DNA of 29,611 nucleotides from Desulfuromonadaceae bacterium (lineage in GTDB: Bacteria > Desulfobacterota > Desulfuromonadia > Geobacterales > Pseudopelobacteraceae). The first letter of the stretch is position 1, and each line of letters opens with the position of its first letter. The notes under the pieces were generated by a model, which saw only the letters and a list, made by a program, of their open reading frames with translations, searched no databases and was not told where the DNA came from. The translations under genes were made by a program, and so were the position numbers. Positions 8,049 to 15,099 of the stretch are shown here, in pieces. The stretch spans positions 1-29,611 of the forward strand of contig JAQUCQ010000005.1 of the NCBI GenBank assembly GCA_028686145.1, given 5' to 3'.

Positions 8049-8552
8049 ATGGGATCAAAAGGGCGTGAAATTATCGGGATGGATGTGGATGAATTACTTG
8101 AATTATTACGCAAGGCATTTAGCGATGAATGGCTGGCCTATTATCAATACTGGCTGGGTGCCAAGCTGGTGAAAGGGCCGATGAAGGATGCCGTCGGCGC
8201 CGAATTGCTGCAGCATGCGACCGAGGAGCTGTTGCATGCCGATATGGTGGCGATGCGCATCATCCAGTTGGGTGGTTCCCCCGTTACCGAGCCTAAGGAA
8301 TGGTACACATTCAGCAACTGCGGCTATGATGCCCCGGACGACCCGTTTGTGAAAACGCTTTTGGAGCAGAATATAAAGGGTGAACAATGTGCCATCGGTG
8401 TGTACAAACGGCTGATGGATATTACCAGGGAAAAGGATCCGGTTACCTATAACATGGTACTTACCATCTTACAGCAGGAAGTGCAACATGAGGAGGATCT
8501 GCAGTCGCTGCTGGAAGATTACGAGCTGATGATGCGTGCATTCAAGGGGTAG
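8049..8552 (+). CDS. Ferritin-like/Dps-like protein (possible DPSL thioferritin)
   Basis: 167 residues forming a predicted four-helix bundle. Diiron-type ligands are visible: Glu27 in SDEWLAYYQY, Glu60 and His63 in TEELLHAD, Glu112 in KGEQCAIGVY, and Glu144 with His147 in QQEVQHEED. Two cysteines, Cys91 (SNCGYD) and Cys114 (GEQCAIG), are placed like the cysteine pair of Dps-like 'thioferritins' (DPSL), where they sit next to the ferroxidase site; this assignment is from memory of the family and is inference. Such proteins use peroxide to oxidise iron and protect DNA. GGAGG precedes the ATG by 7 bp. It is the last gene before the terminator at 8594-8621. Confidence 0.8.
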   Translation: MGSKGREIIGMDVDELLELLRKAFSDEWLAYYQYWLGAKLVKGPMKDAVGAELLQHATEELLHADMVAMRIIQLGGSPVTEPKEWYTFSNCGYDAPDDPFVKTLLEQNIKGEQCAIGVYKRLMDITREKDPVTYNMVLTILQQEVQHEEDLQSLLEDYELMMRAFKG

Positions 8553-8593
8553 CTTGCCGGAAACTGTTGCTTATAATCCGCTCAGTTTTCATA

Positions 8594-8621
8594 ACTCGCC
8601 TCCGTGCCGCCGGAGGCGAGT
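8594..8621 (+). terminator. Rho-independent terminator of the molybdoenzyme/WrbA/DPSL run
   Basis: Perfect 11-bp stem ACTCGCCTCCG (8594-8604) and CGGAGGCGAGT (8611-8621) around a 6-nt loop, followed on the plus strand by CGCG and a short T run (8626-8629). The T tract is short, so efficiency may be moderate. It sits 42 bp after the DPSL stop and just before the convergent YeiH gene. Confidence 0.75.
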
Positions 8622-8654
8622 CGCGTTTTATCGCCTGATTTTTTCCCCCCTGTT

Positions 8655-9587
8655 TTAGTTAATCCAGCCCGACATGATGGCAATACCGCTTGACACTGAC
8701 ACGAGCATCCAGAGCGTGACCCCTTGGGCTAACGGTTTGATGCCGGTTCTGCCCAGCACTTCTCTGGTCAGGCCGCTGCCGATCAGAAAAAGGGTCACCA
8801 CAAGGCTCTGTTTTGCGATGCTGTTCAGCGGGTTCCATAGCTGGTCAAGCTGTGGCAGCATCGTCCTTATGGTGGCAGCAGCAATAAAGCCGAGAATGAA
8901 GAGAGGGAATTTTACTTTTCCTTCCGACTTGGTAAACCAGGCGGCAACCAGGGCTGCAGGCATGATCCATAACGCCCTCGTCAGCTTGACCGTCGTGCCG
9001 ATGGCCAGGGCAAGTCCGCCATAGGCCGCCGCAGCTCCCACCACGCTGCTGGTGTCGTGGATCGCCAGAGCAGACCAGAGACCGAACTGTCGCTGTCCCA
9101 TTCCCAGGAGGTGCCCCAGAGGAGGAAAGAGGAGCAGGGCAATGGAATTAAGAGTAAAGATGGTTGCCAGTGCGACGCCGGTTTCTTCGGCCTCTGCCTT
9201 GATCACAGGAGCCATGGCTGCAATGGCACTGCCGCCACAGATGGCTGTTCCGAAAGAGATCAAGGTCGAGGTCCGCTGGGGCGTCTTGAAAAACCTGCCT
9301 AACAGATATCCTGCGATCATGGTAAAGCTGATACTGATGGCCGTATATAAAAAAGCATCCTTGCCGGTTTTAAAAAGCTCCGGCAGGTTCATGCCGAACC
9401 CCAGACCAACCACTGATGTTTGCAGCAGTCGCCTGCTCCAGAGGGATGTTGTTGCCCCCCACGGATTGCCGATCATAATCCCGAACGTGATTCCGGCCAC
9501 CAGTGCCATGGGCGCGCTGACTACAGGCCAGCAACAGGCCAGCAACAGTATCCAGAACAGTGCTTTCAAGCCGTTATTGTTTTTCAC
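8655..9587 (-). CDS. YeiH/UPF0324 family membrane protein (putative sulfate/sulfite-type exporter)
   Basis: 310 residues from a GTG at 9587 that has AAAGGAG six bases upstream. A longer frame from an ATG at 9629 would add 14 polar residues and place the Shine-Dalgarno inside the gene, so it is rejected. The protein is almost wholly hydrophobic with about 10 predicted membrane helices. YeiH-type signatures include GITFGIMIGNPWG, QTSVVGLGFGMNL, FGTAICGGSAIAA and ALAIHDTSSVVGAAAAYG. The family is often annotated as a sulfate exporter, but direct evidence is thin. The neighbouring LysR gene resembles YeiE, the regulator found next to yeiH in enterobacteria, which supports the family call. The gene lies 83 bp downstream of usp, possibly in one transcript. 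Confidence 0.88.
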   Translation of the reverse strand: MKNNNGLKALFWILLLACCWPVVSAPMALVAGITFGIMIGNPWGATTSLWSRRLLQTSVVGLGFGMNLPELFKTGKDAFLYTAISISFTMIAGYLLGRFFKTPQRTSTLISFGTAICGGSAIAAMAPVIKAEAEETGVALATIFTLNSIALLLFPPLGHLLGMGQRQFGLWSALAIHDTSSVVGAAAAYGGLALAIGTTVKLTRALWIMPAALVAAWFTKSEGKVKFPLFILGFIAAATIRTMLPQLDQLWNPLNSIAKQSLVVTLFLIGSGLTREVLGRTGIKPLAQGVTLWMLVSVSSGIAIMSGWIN

Positions 9588-9670
9588 AGTTGACTCCTTT
9601 TGTTTGAATTGATCTGTTTTTAAACTCAACGATCAGACTTGCACGTACGTCGTCCATATACCGGAACATG

Positions 9671-10132
9671 TCATCCCTGATCCGGAAGTTGTGGTGGCCT
9701 GACGGTTAAAACCGGACAGAGTGCAGTCTTCACAACCCGCTCAGCAGTGCTGCCAAAAATGAAATGATCAAACCCTTGCCGTCCGTGGGTCCCCATGACT
9801 ATTAAAGACGCTTTTACTTCTGCAGCTTTCTGAAGGATTTTCTCATGCGGAATGCCGGTCATTACAAAAAATGTGGCATCTGGAAGCTGTCCAATCCATT
9901 TATTGCTGAAGTCCGTCATCATTTTTTGCGCACCAGCTTCGACTTTCTTGTCTATTTCGTCAAAGGATATATAGGGTACGTAAAAGTTGCGCAGATCTAC
10001 CTGATCTGTGACCACGTGAACAACAACCATGCGGGCATTAAATGTTGAAGCTAATGACATAGCATATTCGAAAGCGTAGTCTGATATTTCTGAAAAATCC
10101 GTTGCAAACAAAATTGTATCAATGTTTTTCAC
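9671..10132 (-). CDS. Universal stress protein (UspA family)
   Basis: 153 residues from a GTG at 10132, with GGAGG at 10138-10142 (complement) in ideal spacing; an ATG at 10165 would run through the Shine-Dalgarno and is rejected. The start KNIDTILFATDFSE is typical of Usp proteins. The C-terminal ATP-binding pattern G-2x-G-9x-G-S/T is visible as GTHGRQGFDHFIFGSTAE, so this is an ATP-binding type Usp. Role: cytoplasmic stress and energy-status protein, exact target unknown. It is divergent from the LysR gene, with a 97-bp intergenic region, and lies upstream of yeiH on the same strand. Confidence 0.93.
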   Translation of the reverse strand: MKNIDTILFATDFSEISDYAFEYAMSLASTFNARMVVVHVVTDQVDLRNFYVPYISFDEIDKKVEAGAQKMMTDFSNKWIGQLPDATFFVMTGIPHEKILQKAAEVKASLIVMGTHGRQGFDHFIFGSTAERVVKTALCPVLTVRPPQLPDQG

Positions 10133-10158
10133 AAGAGCCTCCTTTTGTCGGTTCGATG

Positions 10159-10187
10159 TTGACACTGTAACCGGAATTTAATATAAA
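10159..10187 (+). promoter_or_regulatory. Sigma-70-type promoter for the LysR gene
   Basis: TTGACA (10159-10164), a 17-bp spacer and TATAAA (10182-10187): a perfect -35 box and 5/6 match at -10 in the intergenic region. Expected start of transcription is near 10194, about 36 nt before the LysR ATG. Confidence 0.75.
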
Positions 10188-10203
10188 TAAAAACGAATAA
10201 TAC

Positions 10204-10218
10204 TGATAAAACACATCA
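10204..10218. promoter_or_regulatory. Candidate LysR operator (TGAT-N7-ATCA dyad)
   Basis: An inverted repeat TGAT (10204-10207) and ATCA (10215-10218) lies between the predicted LysR transcription start and its ATG. LysR proteins usually bind AT-rich imperfect dyads of about this size and repress themselves from such positions. Assignment is inference from position only. Confidence 0.3.
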
Positions 10219-10229
10219 ATAGGATTTAT

Positions 10230-11126
10230 ATGTCGCTGACATTCCGGCAATTGGAAATTTTTGAAAAGATCGCCGCGACCGGCAGTGTTACCAAGGCGGG
10301 CGAGGAACTGCTGCTTACCCAGTCGGCGGTCAGCATGGCGTTGTCGCAGCTTGAACAGCTGAGTGCGACACCGTTGTTTGAGCGATCCGGAAGGCGGCTC
10401 TACCTGAATGACAGCGGCCGCCTGTTGCTTAAAGATGCCCGCGATATATTGCTGGCAGTCAAACGGGTAGAGCAGCAATTGCAGGGGGATAGTGGTCAGC
10501 TGGTAGGCGAACTGCTGGCTGGTGGGAGTACTACTATCGGGAATTACCTGCTTCCGGCGCTCTTGGGAAATTTTGCCCGGCTATACCCCAGGACAAGGGT
10601 GGAGTTGCGGGTGGGAAACACCCAGCAGGTCGCTGATTGGCTTGAAAGCGGCGATCTTGATATTGCATTTGTTGAAGGTCCATGTCACAGCAGGGGGCTT
10701 GTTGCAGTCCATTGGCGTGATGACGAGCTTGTCGTCGTGACGGGCCCTGATCATTACTGGACCGGGGAAAAGAGCGCGACGGCAGAGATGCTGGCATCGG
10801 CTCCCTGGATCATGAGGGAAAAAGGTTCCGGAACCCGTGAAATCTTTGAAGGTGCCATGGATAAAGCCGGGATCAGCTATGAAATCGCCCTGGAATTCGG
10901 CCATACCGAAGCAATCAAGAACGGTGTCGCATCCGGTCTTGGGGTGAGCTGTCTGTCCCGGGTTGCCGTACACCGTGAGCTTGAGTATGGTTTACTTGTT
11001 GAGATCAAGACTCCGCTGGTGCTCACACGTTCACTCTCACTGCTCAAACGGCGCGAAAGCTGTTGCACAGCCCTGCTGGCGGCCTTTTTAACGGTAACCG
11101 GAGGGAAGTGGGAAGAAATGTCTTAG
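10230..11126 (+). CDS. LysR family transcriptional regulator (YeiE-like)
   Basis: 298 residues. The N-terminal winged helix-turn-helix is clear: LTFRQLEIFEKIAATGSVTKAGEELLLTQSAVSMALSQLEQ (residues 3-43). The rest is a periplasmic-binding-like effector domain (from about residue 90, ELLAGGSTTIGNYLLPALLG). The DNA-binding region and the divergent yeiH-type transporter match the YeiE/YeiH arrangement known in enterobacteria, so control of usp-yeiH is likely. A canonical promoter (10159-10187) and a candidate autoregulatory dyad (10204-10218) precede it. AGGA lies upstream of the ATG. Its stop overlaps the stop of the convergent histidine kinase by 3-4 bp. Confidence 0.9.
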   Translation: MSLTFRQLEIFEKIAATGSVTKAGEELLLTQSAVSMALSQLEQLSATPLFERSGRRLYLNDSGRLLLKDARDILLAVKRVEQQLQGDSGQLVGELLAGGSTTIGNYLLPALLGNFARLYPRTRVELRVGNTQQVADWLESGDLDIAFVEGPCHSRGLVAVHWRDDELVVVTGPDHYWTGEKSATAEMLASAPWIMREKGSGTREIFEGAMDKAGISYEIALEFGHTEAIKNGVASGLGVSCLSRVAVHRELEYGLLVEIKTPLVLTRSLSLLKRRESCCTALLAAFLTVTGGKWEEMS

Positions 11127-12319
11127 AATGGTCTGACGGCATCAGTTGCAAGTGGAAGAACCTGTTGTAGCGGCAGTTGCACAATAAACGCCGCTCCCTG
11201 ACCGGGTTCGCTCTCTACTCTGATATCACCGCAGTGATCTTTGACTATCCCGTATGAAACTGCCAGTCCCAGGCCGGTCCCTCGTGGCTTGGTGGTGAAG
11301 AACGGAGTAAAAAGTCTCTCCTGGATGTCTGCAGGAATACCGGCCCCTCGGTCATTTATTGTTATCGAACACCATCCAGCTTCCCGGTCAACCACGGATG
11401 AAACCGTAAGCGTTCCCCCTGTTTCCATTGCCTGTAGGCCATTAACGATCAGGTTGGTGAAAACCTGCCGCAGTTGATCTTCGTCTCCCTCAATATCGCC
11501 TGCTGCATTCTGATATGTGCGTTCAATGTGGTATGCGTCCAGCGGGATCTGATGACCGATCTGGTTCAGGATGCCATCAAGAAAAACTTCAATATTAAAT
11601 CTGCGGATGACTTTTTTCTTTGCTCTGGCAAAGGTCAGCAGGTTGGAGACAATTCGCTCTACCCGGCCGACCTGCTGAATGATGGTCTCTATTTCTGATT
11701 GATCTGAACTATTCAAACTCCCTGACATTTCCAGCAGTTCGGCATTGCCGCGGATTATCGCCAGCGGATTGTTTATCTCGTGGGCCACGCCCGATGCCAG
11801 TATGCCGATACCTACCAGTCGTTCTGCGCGGGCCAGCTCCTGCTGGGCCACAAGCAGCCACTGGTTTTTTTCATCCAGTTGTGCGCTTCGTTCTGCAACC
11901 TTTTCTTCCAGCGTTCGATTGAGCAGCAGAATTTCCTGTTCACGTTCAATCAGGTGATGTTTCATGATGTTGAATTCTTCCGCCATGACAGAAATTTCAT
12001 CATGCCCTCCCACAACGATATCCGGAATATGTTCGCCAAGTGCAAGTAAGCGGGCACCTTCTTCCACTGCTTTGATCGGGCGGGCCAGGCTTGTGCCGAG
12101 CCATGCCGAAATGGACACGCCGATTACCGTTACGAACAGGAGAATTCCCGAGAAAATAATGTTTATGCGGGAGCGTAAGTCAAAAAAAGATATTTCAGGT
12201 ATTCCCAGGTGGAGCGCCAAGGCGCCAATTACCAAGAAGAGGACAACGGCAGTCACCAGCGGCGTCAATGTAGCCAACGTCAGCTTTAAGCGGATCGAGT
12301 ACCGAAGGTATGGTCTCAC
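11123..12319 (-). CDS. Membrane sensor histidine kinase (HAMP, HisKA, HATPase), partner of the downstream-numbered NtrC-type regulator
   Basis: 398 residues. Two membrane helices (about 16-38 and 53-75) are joined by a loop of only about 14 residues. A HAMP domain (about 76-128) and a long coiled coil (about 123-168) follow. The H box is GVAHEINNP with His180; the N box is FTNLIVNGLQAM (about 287-298); the ATP lid has DRGAGIP, FTPFFTTK and GTGLGL. With so little outside the membrane, the signal is likely sensed within the membrane or in the cytoplasm (inference). The start is GTG at 12319, overlapping the regulator's TGA (GTGA), so the two genes are translationally coupled. Position next to the hydrogenase operon suggests, but does not prove, that it controls H2 metabolism. 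Confidence 0.92.
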   Translation of the reverse strand: MRPYLRYSIRLKLTLATLTPLVTAVVLFLVIGALALHLGIPEISFFDLRSRINIIFSGILLFVTVIGVSISAWLGTSLARPIKAVEEGARLLALGEHIPDIVVGGHDEISVMAEEFNIMKHHLIEREQEILLLNRTLEEKVAERSAQLDEKNQWLLVAQQELARAERLVGIGILASGVAHEINNPLAIIRGNAELLEMSGSLNSSDQSEIETIIQQVGRVERIVSNLLTFARAKKKVIRRFNIEVFLDGILNQIGHQIPLDAYHIERTYQNAAGDIEGDEDQLRQVFTNLIVNGLQAMETGGTLTVSSVVDREAGWCSITINDRGAGIPADIQERLFTPFFTTKPRGTGLGLAVSYGIVKDHCGDIRVESEPGQGAAFIVQLPLQQVLPLATDAVRPF

Positions 12320-13686
12320 GCGGTTTCCTTTTCCTTCATGTGATATTCGGCAATTTTGCGGTCCAGGGTTTTGCGTGAAATTCCCAGAATCTCTGCAGCG
12401 TGGCTTTTATGAAAGCCGGTTTCTTTCAGAACTGATGTGATGTGCCTGCGCTCAATCTCATCCAGAGCAACCAGCGGAGCACTGTTTTTAATAGATGAAG
12501 ATGGATCCCGCTGTGTGCCCAGCGGGAGAAGTCCGGTGGTGATTGTGGTGCCGCGGGCAAGGATGACGGCGCGCTCCATGACATTTTCCAGTTCGCGGAC
12601 ATTACCCGGCCAATCGTACTGCAGGAGTGTCTGCAAAGCATCGTCGGCAATATCGAGTACACTCTTTTTCATCCGTCTGGTAGAAGCCTTGAGGAAATGG
12701 CGGGCCAGCGGTTCGATATCATCGCGTCGATCGCGCAAAGGTGGGAGGTTGATTGAGATAACGTTCAGTCGGTAGTACAGATCCTCCCGGAAGCGCCCTT
12801 CTTTGACCTCATTCATCAAGTCTTTGTTCGTAGCGGCTACGAAGCGGACATCCACCTTGCGCGTGCGGGTTGAGCCGAGAATAATAAAATCTTTTTCCTG
12901 GGTAACTCGCAGGAGCTTGGCTTGCACTGCCGGGCTGACATCACCGATCTCATCCAGGAACAACGTACCGCCGTCGGCTTCCTCAAGGATTCCTTTCTGG
13001 TTCATGATCGCGCCGGTGAAGGCACCTCGCACATGGCCGAATAGCTGGCTTTCCAGCAGGGTGTCGGACAGTACGGCACAGTTGAGAGATATAAACGGCT
13101 TGTCCCGTCGCTGGCTGTTACGGTGCAGGGCGCTGGCAATCAATTCCTTTCCGGTTCCGGACTCGCCCATGATCAGGATGTTGGCATCACTTTCGGCAAC
13201 CTGCAGAGTCAGATCATAGACGTCACGAAATGTTTGGCTGCGGAAAATGATAGCATCTGCGCTGCCATTTCCGCGTTGCATTTCTTCGCGCAGCAGTTGG
13301 TTCTCTCTGGCCAGGCGGCGGTGGTCCAGCAGTCGTTCAAGCATGCCGAGCAATTTTTCCTTGGGAAACGGTTTGGTAATGTAATCGTATGCGCCCTGCT
13401 TGATGGCATTGATTGCATCGTCAATCGTACCGTGAGCGGTCATGATAACTACCGGTATATCCGGCCAGTTTTTACAGAGTTGCTGAAGCATCTGCAAGCC
13501 ATCAAGGTCCGGCATGCGCACATCTTGCAGGATCACATCGCATGGCATCATCCCCCCGTTTTCAAGCCGTATCAGCAGCTCTGCCCCACGGGAAAATGTC
13601 TCTACCCGGTAGCCGCTGGCCTGAAGCAATTTATCGAGATAGCGGAGTATTTCCGGTTCATCATCACATATGAAAATGGAGGGCAT
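12316..13686 (-). CDS. Sigma-54-dependent response regulator (NtrC family)
   Basis: 456 residues with three classic parts. The receiver domain (1-120) has Asp8/Asp9, phosphoacceptor Asp55 (QDVRMPD), Thr83 and Lys105. The AAA+ domain has Walker A GESGTGK (174-180), the sigma-54 contact loop GAFTGA (221-226) and Walker B LFLDEIGD (242-249). A Fis-type helix-turn-helix lies at the C-terminus (HKSHAAEILGISRKTLDRKI). All key residues are intact, so it should activate sigma-54 promoters after phosphorylation by the coupled kinase. The ATG at 13686 has AGGA about 8 bp upstream. It is divergent from the hydrogenase operon, whose leader has a sigma-54 promoter and two dyads, making that operon its likely target. 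Confidence 0.95.
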   Translation of the reverse strand: MPSIFICDDEPEILRYLDKLLQASGYRVETFSRGAELLIRLENGGMMPCDVILQDVRMPDLDGLQMLQQLCKNWPDIPVVIMTAHGTIDDAINAIKQGAYDYITKPFPKEKLLGMLERLLDHRRLARENQLLREEMQRGNGSADAIIFRSQTFRDVYDLTLQVAESDANILIMGESGTGKELIASALHRNSQRRDKPFISLNCAVLSDTLLESQLFGHVRGAFTGAIMNQKGILEEADGGTLFLDEIGDVSPAVQAKLLRVTQEKDFIILGSTRTRKVDVRFVAATNKDLMNEVKEGRFREDLYYRLNVISINLPPLRDRRDDIEPLARHFLKASTRRMKKSVLDIADDALQTLLQYDWPGNVRELENVMERAVILARGTTITTGLLPLGTQRDPSSSIKNSAPLVALDEIERRHITSVLKETGFHKSHAAEILGISRKTLDRKIAEYHMKEKETA

Positions 13687-13771
13687 GTGTGATCGTTCCT
13701 TTTGCGCGTGTTTTTAATTAGTTTTACGACCGTAACTTGACCTGCAGAGCTCCATTTGTCCGGAACGATAA

Positions 13772-13784
13772 AACAATAATTGTT
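13772..13784. promoter_or_regulatory. Candidate enhancer site 1 (perfect dyad)
   Basis: AACAAT-A-ATTGTT is a perfect 13-bp palindrome about 140 bp upstream of the sigma-54 promoter. It has the core CAA-N3-TTG also present in site 2. Overlapping it, TTGT-TAG-ACAA (13780-13790) forms a second short dyad. Position and symmetry fit an NtrC-type upstream activating sequence. Confidence 0.5.
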
Positions 13785-13813
13785 AGACAAAATGATACAT
13801 ACGCAGACAAAAA

Positions 13814-13830
13814 GAAGCAACTATTGTTTC
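13814..13830. promoter_or_regulatory. Candidate enhancer site 2 (near-perfect dyad)
   Basis: GAAGCAA-CTA-TTGTTTC, 6 of 7 arm positions paired, with the same CAA-N3-TTG core as site 1. Its centre is 44 bp (about four helical turns) from site 1 and about 100 bp upstream of the sigma-54 promoter, a standard geometry for paired activator sites. Confidence 0.5.
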
Positions 13831-13915
13831 TCCCTGTTTTTTACCCCACACGGTGAAATTGCGTAATATGCTGTAATTGATAGCCTTTATTTACATGTTA
13901 TTCCGCCTCTACGTT

Positions 13916-13930
13916 TGGCATGTCTGTTGC
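13916..13930 (+). promoter_or_regulatory. Sigma-54 (-24/-12) promoter of the hydrogenase operon
   Basis: TGGCATG-TCTG-TTGC matches the consensus TGGCACG-N4-TTGC with a single mismatch and exact GG/GC spacing. Transcription should begin near 13942, 45 nt before the small-subunit ATG. It lies next to a divergently encoded sigma-54 activator. Confidence 0.82.
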
Positions 13931-13986
13931 CGTATACGACAAGTTTGTATATGCGTCACATATCTAATCGGGAAGTGGAGGAAAAT

Positions 13987-15099
13987 ATGGGTAAAGAGGA
14001 TCTGTTCCCAAGCGTAACTCGCCGGGACTTTATCAAAACATGCATAACTGTCTCGGCCATGTTGGGGTTGCCAATCAGTATGGTCAGTACGGTTGCTGCT
14101 GCGGCGCGAAAGAGTGATAACCGGCCTGCGGTTATCTGGCTCCATTTCCAGGAGTGTACCGGTTGTTCGGAATCGCTGCTTCGCTCATCGCACCCTGCTG
14201 TAGCACATTTGATCCTCGACATGATTTCACTTGATTATCATGAAACACTGATGGCCGGGTCCGGTCATCAGGCTGAAAAATCTCTTCATGATTCGATGCT
14301 TGCCAACAAGGGGAAGTATATTCTGGTGGTGGAAGGTGGTATTCCCACCAAAGACAACGGCATCTACTGCAAGGTGGGAGGAAAAACCGCGCTGGAATCA
14401 TTAAGAAAGGCGGCTGATGGCGCTGCAGCGATTATCGCTATCGGTACCTGTGCCAGTTATGGCGGTATCCAGTCGGTCGGGCCGAATCCGACCGGTGCAG
14501 TAGGCGTACGTGATATCATAAAAGATAAGCCGATTGTTAACATTCCCGGATGTCCACCCAACCCGTATAACTTCCTGTCGACGGTCCTGCATTATATAAC
14601 GTTCAACAAGTTGCCGGAACTGGATCAGTTGGGGCGTCCAAAATTTGCGTACGGCAGAAAAATCCATGAGCATTGCGAACGACGGGCTCATTTTGATGCC
14701 GGGCGTTTTGCCAAGGCTTATGGAGATAAAACCCACTCCGAAGGTTACTGTCTCTATAAGCTTGGCTGCAAAGGGCCGGCAACCTACGCTAACTGTTCTG
14801 TTGTCCGTTTCAATGATGGTATTGCCTGGCCGGTGGGCATCGGTCATCCCTGTATCGGCTGCACTGAACCGGATCTGCTCTTTAAAACCGCCATTGCTGA
14901 CAAGGTGCAGATTCATGAACCGACGCCGTTTGACAGTTATGCTCCGGTTGATCTCAAGAACAGGGGTAAAGGTCCTGATCCGCTGACCACTGGAGTTATC
15001 GGCCTGGCTGCAGGAGCCGCAATCGGAGCAGGTGTGATGATGGCGAAAAAACTCCCGGATGGGCCTGAAAAGGGGGATGATAATGGGAAAACCGAGTAG
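13987..15099 (+). CDS. hybO: [NiFe]-hydrogenase small subunit, Hyb type, Tat-exported
   Basis: 370 residues from the ATG at 13987, which has GTGGAGGA just upstream. The frame is open back to a TTG at 13915, but that start would lie on the sigma-54 promoter, so it is rejected. The N-terminus is a Tat signal (TRRDFIK, residues 11-17, then a hydrophobic stretch). Iron-sulfur ligands are present: ECTGCSES (Cys57, Cys60), GTCASYGG, PGCPPNP, and the distal HCERRAHF, GYCLYKLGCKGP and PCIGCTEPD groups. A C-terminal hydrophobic segment (GVIGLAAGAAIGAGVMMA) should anchor it in the membrane. It relays electrons from the NiFe site to HybA/HybB and then to quinone. First gene of hybO-A-B-C-D; its end overlaps hybA. 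Confidence 0.95.
   Translation: MGKEDLFPSVTRRDFIKTCITVSAMLGLPISMVSTVAAAARKSDNRPAVIWLHFQECTGCSESLLRSSHPAVAHLILDMISLDYHETLMAGSGHQAEKSLHDSMLANKGKYILVVEGGIPTKDNGIYCKVGGKTALESLRKAADGAAAIIAIGTCASYGGIQSVGPNPTGAVGVRDIIKDKPIVNIPGCPPNPYNFLSTVLHYITFNKLPELDQLGRPKFAYGRKIHEHCERRAHFDAGRFAKAYGDKTHSEGYCLYKLGCKGPATYANCSVVRFNDGIAWPVGIGHPCIGCTEPDLLFKTAIADKVQIHEPTPFDSYAPVDLKNRGKGPDPLTTGVIGLAAGAAIGAGVMMAKKLPDGPEKGDDNGKTE

Larger units (their letters stand above)
13687..13986. other. 300-bp divergent control region between the NtrC-type regulator and the hydrogenase operon
   Basis: No gene is supported here. It is AT-rich and holds, from left to right: a TTACG-AC-CGTAA dyad (13724-13735) near the regulator gene, two CAA-N3-TTG dyads (centres 13778 and 13822), repeated AGACAAAA words (13785-13792 and 13806-13813), and a sigma-54 promoter (13916-13930). 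No convincing sigma-70 promoter for the regulator gene was found on the minus strand. Confidence 0.7.

Noticed and set aside
9588..9629. Extended N-terminus of the YeiH protein (ATG at 9629)
   Set aside because: The Shine-Dalgarno AAAGGAG lies inside this stretch and is ideally spaced for the GTG at 9587.
13870..13885. Possible IHF site (TTGATA at 13877-13882) between enhancer and sigma-54 promoter
   Set aside because: Only the core matches; the second half of the IHF consensus is not present at the right distance.
13915..13986. N-terminal extension of the hydrogenase small subunit from a TTG at 13915
   Set aside because: It would begin on the sigma-54 promoter itself and upstream of the predicted transcript start; the ATG at 13987 has a good Shine-Dalgarno and is followed by a normal Tat signal.
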